Positions 1 through 8,416 of a DNA stretch of 63,634 nucleotides are shown here, piece by piece. The notes under the pieces were generated by a model. That model did not search any database and was not told where the DNA came from. It saw only the letters and a program-made list of their open reading frames with translations. The stretch lies in the NCBI GenBank assembly GCA_000437375.1, contig FR898229.1, positions 45,697 to 109,330 of the forward strand, written 5' to 3'. Numbering within the stretch: the stretch's first letter is position 1; every line of letters begins with the position of its first letter. Source of the stretch: Eubacterium sp. CAG:841. Its GTDB lineage: Bacteria; Bacillota; Clostridia; Oscillospirales; CAG-272. The position numbers and the translations under genes were made by a program.

Positions 1-22
1 CCGCTTTTGTTTTGTCATGAAA

Positions 23-253
23 TTATTCTACAATATAATCTTTAAGTTCTTCAAAAAGCTTTTCGCAATCATCGCCATAAGCCGTAAGCGTGATAGGACT
101 GAGAAGGTCAAGGCTGAATATACCCATTATCGACTTTGCGTCAACAACATATCTTCCGCTTGAGAGGTCAACCTCAGAATCGTATTTACGAACTATTTCA
201 ACGAAATCTCTTACCGCTTCAATTGAAGAAAGACGGATTTTAACTGTTTTCAT
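23..253 (-). CDS. HPr-like (Crh-like) domain protein without the phosphorylatable histidine
   Basis: This 76-residue protein has the length and C-terminal half of the PTS phosphocarrier HPr, including AKSIMGIFSL, which matches the regulatory Ser46 region (KSIMGVMSL in B. subtilis). The active-site segment IHARPA is absent: by alignment the His15 position reads Glu within SSIEAVRDF. It therefore cannot carry phosphate from enzyme I at that site. Known relatives without His15 (Crh) act in catabolite repression through Ser46, but a regulatory role here is inference. The start is supported by AAGGAG seven bases upstream and a consensus promoter at 297-325. No other PTS gene is in the window. Confidence 0.75.
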   Translation of the reverse strand: MKTVKIRLSSIEAVRDFVEIVRKYDSEVDLSSGRYVVDAKSIMGIFSLDLLSPITLTAYGDDCEKLFEELKDYIVE

Positions 254-296
254 TTATAATCTCCTTTCGATACCGTTTTGATTGTTTTATGCTTAT

Positions 297-325
297 ATAA
301 TATCAAAAAGCTGTTTACTTGTCAA
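297..325 (-). promoter_or_regulatory. Sigma-A type promoter for the HPr-like gene
   Basis: On the minus strand TTGACA (320-325) and TATTAT (297-302) are separated by 17 bases, about 45 bases before the start codon. Confidence 0.75.
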
Positions 326-345
326 TATTTTAGATATAATAAAAT

Positions 346-867
346 TCAATTAACCACGAAAAGAGCAAAGGAAAAGCACAGCAAATATCCCTGCCACGCC
401 GAAAACAGCAAAAGACACAAGGACGGAAGCTTTCCAACACGCCTGACAAGCGGATAAAGCACAGATAAAAGCACAAGACATACGGCGCACGTCAATGCTG
501 ACGCAAAAAACGCCGTCGCCTTATATGTAAGCGGGATCCATATGTAAGTCAAAGCATAAACGCACGCATAAAGTATATATGCCGTCTGCATCGGCTTTCC
601 GCACAGGTGAAGCGGCGAGAAGAACGTGATCGAAAGCGATATCGCAAGCAAGCACAGCGCCAAAGCAAAAAATATGACAAGAATAACGGGGTGCAACGCC
701 CATACGGGAGTACATATCTCCTCCCAGGCTTCGCCGTCAATTCCGCCTATGGCAAAAAACACTCCTGTCACGACCGAAAGCACCATAGCGATTATCGTAA
801 CAGTCATATTTACGCAGGCAAGCTCTTTTTTTATATTTCGGCTTATCTCTTTTGAGGCAGTTTTCAT
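346..867 (-). CDS. TspO/MBR-family membrane protein (divergent)
   Basis: About 173 residues with five predicted membrane helices. The C-terminal part (PLVRRVGKLPSLCLLLFSAW followed by an FALFVVN tail) and the segment TPVWALHPVILVIFF resemble TspO/MBR family proteins, which bind tetrapyrroles and other small ligands in membranes. Several conserved tryptophans are missing, so the match is weak. I chose the ATG at 867 because GGAGG lies seven bases before it; an in-frame upstream extension lacks a ribosome binding site. It stands alone between the HPr-like gene and a DUF378 gene. Confidence 0.55.
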   Translation of the reverse strand: MKTASKEISRNIKKELACVNMTVTIIAMVLSVVTGVFFAIGGIDGEAWEEICTPVWALHPVILVIFFALALCLLAISLSITFFSPLHLCGKPMQTAYILYACVYALTYIWIPLTYKATAFFASALTCAVCLVLLSVLYPLVRRVGKLPSLCLLLFSAWQGYLLCFSFALFVVN

Positions 868-984
868 AATGTTCCTCCACAAAGTAATATTGAAAACAAA
901 TTTTTGAAAATCCGCGCCGAGCGCACACCTTTTCATTCCTCTTTTTCTCTCTTTCACCCCATTCTATTCTTTTTTCAAACAAAA

Positions 985-1010
985 TATGCCTTCGCAAAAG
1001 CGAAGGCATA
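985..1010 (-). terminator. Rho-independent terminator of the DUF378 gene
   Basis: A perfect 11-bp stem (TATGCCTTCGC) closes a four-base loop; on the minus strand it is followed by a T-rich stretch. Confidence 0.75.
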
Positions 1011-1031
1011 TTAAGCGGGTAGAACAAAAAC

Positions 1032-1256
1032 TTATCTTCTTTCATCGCGGACAACTTCCGTCTCTTCTCTCGGACGGAAAAGAAGTGAAATGCACCATAT
1101 TCCGGCAAGTGCCACAAGCGTGTAGATAACGCGCGACACCGAAGCGTCCTGACCGCCGAATATCCATGCAACTATGTCAAACTTGAAAAGGCCTATACTT
1201 CCCCAATTGAGCGCGCCGATAATTGAAATTATAAGCGCAATTCTGTCGATTATCAT
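1032..1256 (-). CDS. DUF378 small membrane protein
   Basis: A 74-residue protein with two membrane helices. The order ALNWGSIGLF, VAWIFGG and SRVIYTLVALAGIW is the signature of the DUF378 family, whose function is not established. A GGAGT motif precedes the ATG by nine bases. The tail is charged and cytoplasmic in prediction. It is monocistronic, with its own terminator at 985-1010, and is divergent from trmB. Confidence 0.85.
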   Translation of the reverse strand: MIIDRIALIISIIGALNWGSIGLFKFDIVAWIFGGQDASVSRVIYTLVALAGIWCISLLFRPREETEVVRDERR

Positions 1257-1341
1257 AAATGATCAACTCCTTGTTTTTTACTTGACATTCCGTATTCTCT
1301 CCGTTTTTCGCCGCGATTATACATTATTTTTCATTTTATTG

Positions 1342-1370
1342 TTGCAATTATCGTCTCATAAGGTTAAAAT
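1342..1370 (+). promoter_or_regulatory. Promoter for trmB
   Basis: TTGCAA (1342-1347), 17-base spacer, TAAAAT (1365-1370), about 30 bases before the trmB start. Confidence 0.65.
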
Positions 1371-1401
1371 ATAAAAGTAATTTTGTTTTTAAGGATTTTT
1401 T

Positions 1402-2052
1402 ATGAGAGCAAGAAAACTGAAACATCGCGATGAGCGCCTGCTCGCCTGCGACAATATAATAACGGATGAATTCTCCTCCGATCCTCCCAAGCTTACCCTC
1501 ACGGAGCTTTTTCCCGACTATTCACGCTTCCGTCTTGAAATAGGTTGCGGAAAAGGAGGCTTTGTTCGCGGAGAAGCGAAAAATCATCCCGATACGGCTT
1601 ACATAGCCGTTGAACTGATAACCGACGTCATCGTTCAGGCGGCGGAAAGAACGCCTGAAAACGAATACAAAAATGTCGTTTTTCTCAATACCAATGCTTC
1701 AAGACTCGACAAGATCTTCCCTGCGGGAAGCTTTGAAAGAATTCACATAAACTTCTGCGATCCGTGGCCGAAAAAGCGCAATGCAAAACGACGCCTGACC
1801 TGCAGGACGTTCCTTTCGCTTTTCAAGCCCTTGCTCGCCGAAGGCGGATGCATAGCATTCAAAACCGACAACGCCGATCTTTTTGAATATTCCCTGCCCG
1901 AATTTGAAGCTGCGGGATACCGCACGGAAAAGGTCACGCATGACCTTCACGCCAGCGAATATTTCGGTTGCGATACCGAAACCGAATACGAAAAAGCCTT
2001 TTCGGAAAAAGGCACTCCCATATGCCGCCTTGAAGCATATCCGACAAAATAA
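1402..2052 (+). CDS. trmB: tRNA (guanine-N7-)-methyltransferase
   Basis: TrmB makes m7G46 in tRNA using S-adenosylmethionine. The 216-residue protein has the SAM-binding motif LEIGCGKGGFV (about residue 46), the acidic end of the next strand at YIAVE, and the family signature INFCDPWPKKRNAKRR near residue 118, whose Asp and basic residues contact the tRNA. Length is normal for the family. The ATG follows AAGGA by seven bases. It is probably a single-gene unit upstream of rpmB, which has its own promoter. Confidence 0.95.
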   Translation: MRARKLKHRDERLLACDNIITDEFSSDPPKLTLTELFPDYSRFRLEIGCGKGGFVRGEAKNHPDTAYIAVELITDVIVQAAERTPENEYKNVVFLNTNASRLDKIFPAGSFERIHINFCDPWPKKRNAKRRLTCRTFLSLFKPLLAEGGCIAFKTDNADLFEYSLPEFEAAGYRTEKVTHDLHASEYFGCDTETEYEKAFSEKGTPICRLEAYPTK

Positions 2053-2096
2053 AGCGATATTTGATAAAACTTTTTTCAAAAAAAGAAAATTTACTA

Positions 2097-2125
2097 TTGA
2101 TTTTTCAAAAAACCCGTGATATAAT
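2097..2125 (+). promoter_or_regulatory. Promoter for rpmB
   Basis: TTGATT (2097-2102), 17-base spacer, TATAAT (2120-2125). The leader to the rpmB start is about 80 bases. Confidence 0.75.
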
Positions 2126-2212
2126 AAACATCGCTGTATCTCTGTTAAACCGTAAGATGTGCTTTGCGCCTCTTACTTTACAGATATAAAAATAATAACA
2201 GGAGGTGTAAAT

Positions 2213-2398
2213 ATGGCAAAATGTGTATGTTGCGGTAAGGCGCTCGTTTTCGGAAACAACGTTTCCCACTCCAACCGCAAAACAAGCAGAACTTGGAAGC
2301 CCAATCTCAGAAAGGTAAGCGCAAATATCAACGGCACTCACAAGACAGTTACCGTTTGCTCTCGTTGCCTTCGCTCCGGCAAGGTAGAAAGAGCGTAA
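2213..2398 (+). CDS. rpmB: 50S ribosomal protein L28 (zinc-binding form)
   Basis: A 61-residue L28. It has two Cys-x2-Cys pairs (CVCCGK at the N-terminus and CSRC near the end), the zinc-binding C+ form of the protein, plus the conserved core NNVSHSNRKTSRTWKPNL. The start is set by AGGAGG eight bases upstream of ATG at 2213; an in-frame extension upstream lies in the leader and has no ribosome binding site. A terminator follows at 2424-2448. Confidence 0.97.
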   Translation: MAKCVCCGKALVFGNNVSHSNRKTSRTWKPNLRKVSANINGTHKTVTVCSRCLRSGKVERA

Positions 2399-2423
2399 CA
2401 CCTCGGATAAAAGCTTTACAGGA

Positions 2424-2448
2424 CCCCTTCCGCAAGGAAGGGGATTTT
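2424..2448 (+). terminator. Terminator after rpmB
   Basis: An 8-bp stem (CCCCTTCC / GGAAGGGG) with a GCAA loop followed by ATTTT. Confidence 0.75.
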
Positions 2449-2470
2449 GCGTAAAAAGGGAGGTTTGCCC

Positions 2471-3166
2471 GTGAATTTCATATTGGTATCCTCAGCACTT
2501 GAAAAAAACATGGCGAAAAAACTTTCGGATTTCGGCACCGTTGTGCCGCTTCCGCCGCTTCCGGCATTGCCTTCGCCCATCGCTTCGCATGCGGACACAC
2601 TGATAGCTTCCGTGGGCGATGAATTCTTTGTTTACGCAAATTATCCCGAAAGCGACAAGCTGTTTGCCGCACTCGATTTTCCCTGCACCGTAATAAAGCA
2701 AAATGCCGGAAACAAATATCCGCTCGACGCGGCGCTCAATTGCTTCACGGTCGGAGACAGACTCGTTTGCCGTGAAAAAAGCGTAGCGCCCGAAATACTT
2801 GATTTCGCAAAAAAACGCGGATACAAAACTATAAACGTAAAGCAGGGCTATGCACACTGCTCCTGTGCCGTAATAGGCGACGGAATCCTGACCTCAGATC
2901 GCGGCATTTTCCGCGTCGCCGAAAAAGAAGGCATAGATTCCGCGTTTGTCTCTTCAACCGGAATTGTCCTTCCGGGATATAAAGAGGGATTTATCGGCGG
3001 CGCGTGCGGATGCATAGGCAGAACCGTGATATTCTTCGGAGACGTCCGGCTTTTGCCAGACGGCGAAAAAGCCGAAGACTTTATAAAAAGCAAAGGCTAT
3101 GACCCATATTATCTTTCGGATAAACCTCCCGTCGATTTCGGTGGGATGGTCACGGCGGAAGTATAA
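2471..3166 (+). CDS. Conserved clostridial protein, possibly DUF6873 (pentein-like fold)
   Basis: A 231-residue cytosolic protein starting at GTG, six bases after GGGAGG; a TTG further upstream would overlap the rpmB terminator region. Conserved-looking blocks are VKQGYAHCSCAVIG, ILTSDRGIFR and GFIGGACGC, rich in Cys and Gly with a repeated strand-turn pattern that resembles arginine-deiminase-fold (pentein) proteins. I believe this is the uncharacterised DUF6873 family but could not confirm it. The end is 12 bases from the esterase gene at 3179, so co-transcription is likely. Confidence 0.55.
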   Translation: MNFILVSSALEKNMAKKLSDFGTVVPLPPLPALPSPIASHADTLIASVGDEFFVYANYPESDKLFAALDFPCTVIKQNAGNKYPLDAALNCFTVGDRLVCREKSVAPEILDFAKKRGYKTINVKQGYAHCSCAVIGDGILTSDRGIFRVAEKEGIDSAFVSSTGIVLPGYKEGFIGGACGCIGRTVIFFGDVRLLPDGEKAEDFIKSKGYDPYYLSDKPPVDFGGMVTAEV

Positions 3167-3178
3167 AGGAGACTATTT

Positions 3179-3979
3179 ATGATAATAGAAAAATTCAGTC
3201 TTTCGGAAACAAATCCGGCAGTGACGCTGACAGCGTACATCTCCGGTGAAATCAATAACGCATCGCGCCCCTCCGTGCTTATCTGTCCCGGCGGCGGATA
3301 CAGAATATGCGCCTTTCTCGAAGGCGAGCCGTATGCGCTCGAATTCTGTGCGCGCGGATATAACTGCTTTGTGCTTGAATATTCCGTTATGGGTGCGGCA
3401 CGATTCCCCACCCAGCTTATCGAAGCTTCGCTTGCTATGAAATTCATACGCGACAATGCCGAAAAATACGGAACGAATAAAGATGAAATATTCGTTATCG
3501 GCTCGTCGGCGGGCGGTCATCTTGCCGCAATGCTCGGAACCATGTGGCACAAGAACTTTATCTATGACGCGACAGATATGCCCTACGGCTACAACAAACC
3601 GACGGGTATGATCCTTTGCTACCCCGTTATTACATCGGACAAAAAATATGCGCATGAAGATTCATTCCGCAAGCTTCTCGGCAGCGACAGACTTTCGGAT
3701 GATTCCGCAAGAAAGAGCGTTTCCATAGAGCGCAACGTAACGAAAAAGACCGTTCCGGCGTTCATCTGGCACACAAGACCGGACAGCGGAGTAAACGTTA
3801 TGAATTCGCTTCTGCTTGCCGACGCGCTTTCAAAGAAAAACATTCCGTATGAGCTTCACATATATCCCGAAGGCGGACACGGAATGGGACTTTGCCAAAA
3901 AAATTTCGGCTCAGATAATGCGTACAATCATGATTGGATACGATGCGCCGAACATTGGATGCGCTCGTTTGACAAATAA
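3179..3979 (+). CDS. Alpha/beta hydrolase, carbohydrate-esterase-like (copy 1)
   Basis: A 266-residue alpha/beta hydrolase of the BD-FAE/acetylxylan-esterase-like group. Visible catalytic elements: oxyanion loop CPGGGY (about residue 37), nucleophile elbow GSSAGGH (about residue 108), acid in RPDSGV (about residue 200) and histidine in GGHGMG (about residue 238). There is no signal peptide, so it should act on substrates inside the cell, for example acylated oligosaccharides after import. AAGGAG precedes the ATG. It is followed 39 bases later by a close paralogue in the same direction. Exact substrate unknown. Confidence 0.85.
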   Translation: MIIEKFSLSETNPAVTLTAYISGEINNASRPSVLICPGGGYRICAFLEGEPYALEFCARGYNCFVLEYSVMGAARFPTQLIEASLAMKFIRDNAEKYGTNKDEIFVIGSSAGGHLAAMLGTMWHKNFIYDATDMPYGYNKPTGMILCYPVITSDKKYAHEDSFRKLLGSDRLSDDSARKSVSIERNVTKKTVPAFIWHTRPDSGVNVMNSLLLADALSKKNIPYELHIYPEGGHGMGLCQKNFGSDNAYNHDWIRCAEHWMRSFDK

Positions 3980-4018
3980 AATTTACATTAAAATATTTAT
4001 AAAGGCAGGAAAACATTT

Positions 4019-4822
4019 ATGGAAACAGAAGTTTTTCATCTTTCCGAAACAAATCCCGACGTCAGGATAACGGCTTACCTTGCAGGAACATATGAGCGTA
4101 TTCCCCACAACGAAAAACGTCCGGCAATACTTATTTTCCCCGGCGGCGGATATGCGTACTGCTCATCAAGAGAGGCAGAACCCATCGCACACGAGTTCAT
4201 CGCTCACGGCTACAATGCGTTCGTTTTCGACTATTCGGTAAACGGTGCTGCCGTATATCCCACTCAGCTTATCGAAGCTTCACTTGCTATGAAATTCCTC
4301 CGCGATAATGCGGAAAAGCTCCGCATCGATCCCGAAAGAATATTCACCATAGGCTTTTCGGCAGGCGGCCATCTTGCCGCAATGCTCGGAACCATGTGGC
4401 ACAAAAACTTTATCTATGACGCGATAGATATGCCCTACGGCTACAACAAACCGACAGGCATGATTCTCTGCTATCCCGTTATCACAAGCGGGAAATACGC
4501 ACACAGAGGTTCGTTCGACACGCTTCTCGGCGACGGCAAAAACGATAAAAAACTCCTGCGCGAAGTGTCTCTTGAATATGCGGTAACAAAAAAGACCGTC
4601 CCGACGTTCATCTGGCACACGCGTGCGGACAAAACCGTTCCCGTAATAAATTCCATTCTCTTTGCGGAGGCTCTCTCAAAGAAAAATATTCCGTACGAAC
4701 TTCACATATATCCCGATGGCTGGCACGGTATGACTCTCTGCCGCGAGTTTCTCGACGCCGAAAACGAATACATCGGCGATTGGGTTCGCTGCGCCGAACA
4801 TTGGATGAAAAACACAAAATAA
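4019..4822 (+). CDS. Alpha/beta hydrolase, carbohydrate-esterase-like (copy 2)
   Basis: A 267-residue tandem paralogue of the preceding gene; long identical blocks include AAMLGTMWHKNFIYDA and MPYGYNKPTGMILCYPVIT. The triad is kept: GFSAGGH, RADKTV and WHGM. The two copies differ most in the segment between the acid and the cap region, which could alter specificity. AGGCAGG precedes the ATG. The pair ends at a bidirectional terminator shared with the convergent lipoprotein gene. Confidence 0.85.
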   Translation: METEVFHLSETNPDVRITAYLAGTYERIPHNEKRPAILIFPGGGYAYCSSREAEPIAHEFIAHGYNAFVFDYSVNGAAVYPTQLIEASLAMKFLRDNAEKLRIDPERIFTIGFSAGGHLAAMLGTMWHKNFIYDAIDMPYGYNKPTGMILCYPVITSGKYAHRGSFDTLLGDGKNDKKLLREVSLEYAVTKKTVPTFIWHTRADKTVPVINSILFAEALSKKNIPYELHIYPDGWHGMTLCREFLDAENEYIGDWVRCAEHWMKNTK

Positions 4823-4851
4823 AAAAACAGGGCACGCGCCCTGTTTTTTTT
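4822..4851. terminator. Bidirectional terminator between esterases and lipoprotein gene
   Basis: CAGGGC / GCCCTG stem with an ACGC loop, A-run on the left and T-run of eight on the right, so it can serve both converging units. Confidence 0.85.
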
Positions 4852-5311
4852 ATTTTAATATTGAATGGAAGTTGTTTATTATTTTTTCGTCCGTACCCTT
4901 TGGAAGCCCTGTCATCTCGTCCATGTCCAGCATTGCAAAAAGAACGACGTCTCCTTCGTTTTCACATATTATCGTATCTGCCGATGTGCATATGTTCCAT
5001 ACAAGGTCACAGTTCTCGCGGAGAGTGTTTTTGAATTCTTCAACCTCAACGCTTCCGTCAAGCTTGAAAACATAAACTATAAACGGCAAAGCGTTTATTT
5101 TCGGTGCGGCAAACGCACCGGAGGCAATACCGTCAATCCGGCGGATATTGAAGCCAGCCATGTCGTTCCCGTTTGCCGAGCCGTAATAAAGACTGATCTC
5201 CGTCGTTCCGGAAACGGTTTTTTTCACTATTCCTCTGGCAGACGGAATTCCTCCGCACGAAACAAGAAATATGCTTGCGGCAACAAGCAAAACTGCGATA
5301 ATTCTTTTCAT
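4850..5311 (-). CDS. Small predicted lipoprotein
   Basis: A 153-residue protein with a lipoprotein signal: charged start MKRI, hydrophobic stretch and lipobox LVSC at residue 19. The mature part contains two or three alternating beta-type segments and no motif I recognise. The start codon overlaps the last four bases of the YitT gene (ATGA), so translation is probably coupled. The context suggests an exported accessory to the membrane protein; function unknown. Confidence 0.75.
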   Translation of the reverse strand: MKRIIAVLLVAASIFLVSCGGIPSARGIVKKTVSGTTEISLYYGSANGNDMAGFNIRRIDGIASGAFAAPKINALPFIVYVFKLDGSVEVEEFKNTLRENCDLVWNICTSADTIICENEGDVVLFAMLDMDEMTGLPKGTDEKIINNFHSILK

Positions 5312-6228
5312 CTCTCTTTACCTCTCTTTTTAATTTCTTTTGGTTTGAAAGTGCTGTCGCTTATATCCGCTTTGAAGCCCTCGCCTATAGTTTCCGTCGA
5401 ATCTCCGAGAACTATGAACGCATGCGGATCTATAGATTTTGCTATGGATTTGAGTAAAAATATTTCGTTTTTCTTCACCACGCAAAATACTATTTTCTTT
5501 TTTTCCTTTGTGTACCAACCCTCGCCGTCTATAAGCGTAACGCCTCTGCCCGCTTTTTCTGATATGGCAGAAGCTATCCTGTCGTATTCCGATGAGAATA
5601 TAAACGCCATTTTGGATTTTTCAAATCCGCCCGTGACTATTTCTATCGTAAGCGATGAAACGAGCACAGAAACAAGCGAATAAAATACCGAAAGGAAATT
5701 TTTCATAACTATCGCCGCACCGATGATAACAACGGCGTCAACTGCGGCAATAAGCTTTGCCGTCGATATATTTTTGGCTTTCAGCTTTATAAGCAGCGCG
5801 ACAAAGTCGGAGCCGCCGGTAGTAAATCCCCTGTAAAGCATAATTCCTATCGCCGCACCGAGCGTAAGTCCGCCGAATATCGCACACAGAAAAGCGTTTT
5901 CCTTAGGTTGCGGAAAAGCTGCCGGCAGAAATTTTATAAAATCTATGGCAAGCGATGTCACCGTTATCCCTATAAAGCTTTTTATTCCCGATCCGTAACC
6001 GTAAAACACACAAAAAAGAAGTGCCAGCGGAACGTTTATTGCTATTATCATAAGACCTGTGGGAAGTCCGAACAAAATGTTCAGCATTTCGGCAACGCCT
6101 CCGGCACCACCTATGAATATCTCTCCCGGTAAAAAGAACATATTGTAAGATACGGCAAAAAGAAATCCGCTCAGTATAAGTGCCCCCGCGTCAAGAAGAA
6201 GTTCCTGTAGCTTTTTGCTTTTTTTCAT
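5308..6228 (-). CDS. YitT family membrane protein (DUF161/DUF2179)
   Basis: About 306 residues with five to six N-terminal membrane helices and a soluble C-terminal DUF2179 domain. Family motifs visible: FFLPGEIFIGGAGGVAEML, YRGFTTGGSDFVALL and, near the end, VVKKNEIFLLKSIAKSIDPHAFI. The biochemical role of YitT proteins is not settled. I place the start at the ATG at 6228, ten bases after GGAGG; the first in-frame ATG, six codons upstream, has no ribosome binding site. Confidence 0.9.
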   Translation of the reverse strand: MKKSKKLQELLLDAGALILSGFLFAVSYNMFFLPGEIFIGGAGGVAEMLNILFGLPTGLMIIAINVPLALLFCVFYGYGSGIKSFIGITVTSLAIDFIKFLPAAFPQPKENAFLCAIFGGLTLGAAIGIMLYRGFTTGGSDFVALLIKLKAKNISTAKLIAAVDAVVIIGAAIVMKNFLSVFYSLVSVLVSSLTIEIVTGGFEKSKMAFIFSSEYDRIASAISEKAGRGVTLIDGEGWYTKEKKKIVFCVVKKNEIFLLKSIAKSIDPHAFIVLGDSTETIGEGFKADISDSTFKPKEIKKRGKER

Positions 6229-6328
6229 CCATACGTTTCCTCCCATAAGTATTTTTTCTTATTTCACCGAATAGATTATATTGTCCGCATATTATTATAC
6301 ACGTAGTTTGGGAGAAAAACAACACTTT

Positions 6329-7876
6329 ATGTCCAGATTAAGCAAATTCGTAAAAAACGCACTGCTTTTAGGCGCAGTTTCTGTATTTATGAGAACAGTA
6401 AGCGTTGTATTCAACGCTTACATCGCCTCTCGCATAGGCGCGGGCGGAATGGGATTGTTCTCGCTTATAATGAGCGTTTATGTCTTCTCCGTAACGCTTG
6501 CAGGTTCGGGAATAAATCTTGCCGTAACGCGCCTTGTAGCCGAATCCATTGCAAAAAACTGCGACAGCGGAATAATCGGCGCGGTTAAAAAGTGTGTGCT
6601 TTATGCGCTGTGCTTCGGCGGAGGAGCGGCAATTCTTCTTTTTGCTTTTTCGGGAATACTCGCCGAAAAAGCAGTAGGCGAAGAAAACGTCGCAATGTGT
6701 TTTCGTGCGCTCGCGGCAGCGCTGCCGTTCATAGCCGTATCAAACGTTTTTTCGGGATATTTTTATGCCGTAAGGCGCTCGGCAAAGAGCGCCCTTTCGG
6801 GAGTTTTCGAGCAGTTTATAAAAATAGCCGTAACTGTGCTTTTCCTGAAAAAGCTTTGCCCGCTCGGCACAGAATACGCCTGTCTTGCGCTCGTTCTCGG
6901 AATGAGCATTTCGGAGGGACTTTCGTTTACCTATCTGCTTGCTTTTTACCTTGCCGACAGGAAAAAACATCTCCGCCCGTCCGCGCTCGAATGTGTTCCG
7001 CACGACACGACCCGCAAAATGATATCGATCGCCCTGCCGATAATGCTTTCCTCGTGTCTGCGTTCGGGGCTTGTGACGGTGGAACATATGCTTATCCCAA
7101 GAGGACTTGAAAGATACGGCGCCGACAGAACCGCCTCGCTTTCGGCATACGGAACGGTTTCCGGAATGGCGATGCCCGTTCTGCTGTTTCCGTCGGCTTT
7201 GTGCGCCGTGTTTTCCTCGCTTATAATTCCGGAACTTTCGGAGCTTTCCGCCAGATCGGAAAAGATAAAAAACGATACCGAGATATGCTATATGGTGCGC
7301 CGCGCATGCGGAGCCGCACTTCTCTTCGGAATAGGCACGGCAGGAATATTCGTCTGCTTTTCACAACCGCTCGGTCAGCTTGTTTATAAAAGCTCCGACG
7401 CCGCAAAATATATAGGAATTCTTGCTCCGCTCGTACCGCTGATGTATTTCGATATGACTGTGGACGGCATGCTGAAAGGACTCGGGCAACAGCTTTACTG
7501 CATGCGCGTAAATATTCTTGATGCCGCCGTAAGCATACTTTTAATATCCGTTCTCCTGCCCAAATACGGAATAACGGGATATATCACCTGTATATACATA
7601 ACCGAAACCATGAACGTCGCCCTTTCGTCGGGCAGACTTTTTTACATAACGGGTGCAAAATTTATGATCTTCAAAAGAATCTTTATGCCGCTCTTTTGTA
7701 TAGCCGGTGCCTGCTCGGTTTCAACTCTGCTTTTGCTTCCGGAAAAAGCTCCCGGAAAGACCTCCGTCGCCGGTATGATAATATCCGCTGCTCTTTATAT
7801 GTTTTTTCTGCTTGCCACATCCACCCTTTCCGGCGAAGACGCCGCATGGATAAAGAAACTTACCCGTATGCGATAA
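6329..7876 (+). CDS. SpoVB/MurJ-type polysaccharide flippase
   Basis: A 515-residue membrane protein with 12-14 predicted helices of the MOP superfamily, in the branch containing SpoVB and other lipid-linked oligosaccharide flippases. The N-terminal SVFMRTVSVVFNAYIASRIG and repeated helix pairs are typical. It should move lipid-linked glycan precursors across the membrane; whether it is the spore-cortex protein or a general flippase cannot be told. I chose ATG 6329; the upstream TTG at 6281 has no ribosome binding site, though the GGGAG before 6329 is rather distant (14 bases). Confidence 0.85.
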   Translation: MSRLSKFVKNALLLGAVSVFMRTVSVVFNAYIASRIGAGGMGLFSLIMSVYVFSVTLAGSGINLAVTRLVAESIAKNCDSGIIGAVKKCVLYALCFGGGAAILLFAFSGILAEKAVGEENVAMCFRALAAALPFIAVSNVFSGYFYAVRRSAKSALSGVFEQFIKIAVTVLFLKKLCPLGTEYACLALVLGMSISEGLSFTYLLAFYLADRKKHLRPSALECVPHDTTRKMISIALPIMLSSCLRSGLVTVEHMLIPRGLERYGADRTASLSAYGTVSGMAMPVLLFPSALCAVFSSLIIPELSELSARSEKIKNDTEICYMVRRACGAALLFGIGTAGIFVCFSQPLGQLVYKSSDAAKYIGILAPLVPLMYFDMTVDGMLKGLGQQLYCMRVNILDAAVSILLISVLLPKYGITGYITCIYITETMNVALSSGRLFYITGAKFMIFKRIFMPLFCIAGACSVSTLLLLPEKAPGKTSVAGMIISAALYMFFLLATSTLSGEDAAWIKKLTRMR

Positions 7877-7949
7877 ATTCACAAAAAAATATTGATTTGC
7901 TTTTCTGTTTTGTGGTAAAATAATACATACTACCACAGCGGAGGCGTAT

Positions 7950-8402
7950 ATGAACAAAACAGATAAAATATTCGGCGTGATTTCAAAAATAATAAGCAGA
8001 ACGGGAACTTACTTTATGTTTCTCTTCCTGTTCGTATCGTTTATGGCAAAGCTGATAATTCCGGATCAGACGATATCCTATAACCTTTCTCTTTTTGCTT
8101 ATGTGCTGCTCTTTTCGTTTATAATGTCGCTTATAGATTTCATCCTGTCATTTAAGCAGCTCGGAATTTTCTTCGTCCGCGTAACGGTACATTATGTTCT
8201 TTCGATTACGGACTTTATCGTCGTGCTTTGCTGTCTTTCCAAAATCACGTCCGGAGGAAAACAGGTGCTTGCGCTTTCGCTATTCTTTACGCTTGTGTAC
8301 GCAATAGTTATGACGGTATACTGCTTATGCCGTTCGGCGAAGCTAAAACGCGAAAACAAGAATAAAGAATACAAAAACGAATTCACACCCGACCAACCTT
8401 GA
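7950..8402 (+). CDS. Four-helix membrane protein, unknown function
   Basis: A 150-residue protein with four predicted membrane helices and a basic, Lys/Asn-rich C-terminal tail. No family recognised. GGAGG lies seven bases before the ATG. It is closely followed by the TPR gene, so a small three-gene operon with the TPR and DUF4037 genes is likely. Confidence 0.7.
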   Translation: MNKTDKIFGVISKIISRTGTYFMFLFLFVSFMAKLIIPDQTISYNLSLFAYVLLFSFIMSLIDFILSFKQLGIFFVRVTVHYVLSITDFIVVLCCLSKITSGGKQVLALSLFFTLVYAIVMTVYCLCRSAKLKRENKNKEYKNEFTPDQP

Positions 8403-8416
8403 TATTTGGAGGTAAT

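Noticed and set aside
23..253. Functional PTS phosphocarrier HPr
   Set aside because: The IHARPA active-site segment is missing.
4865..5683. Long plus-strand open frame opposite the lipoprotein and YitT genes
   Set aside because: It has no ribosome binding site and lies antisense to two genes with clear signals and family motifs; many similar antisense frames in the window are discarded for the same reason.
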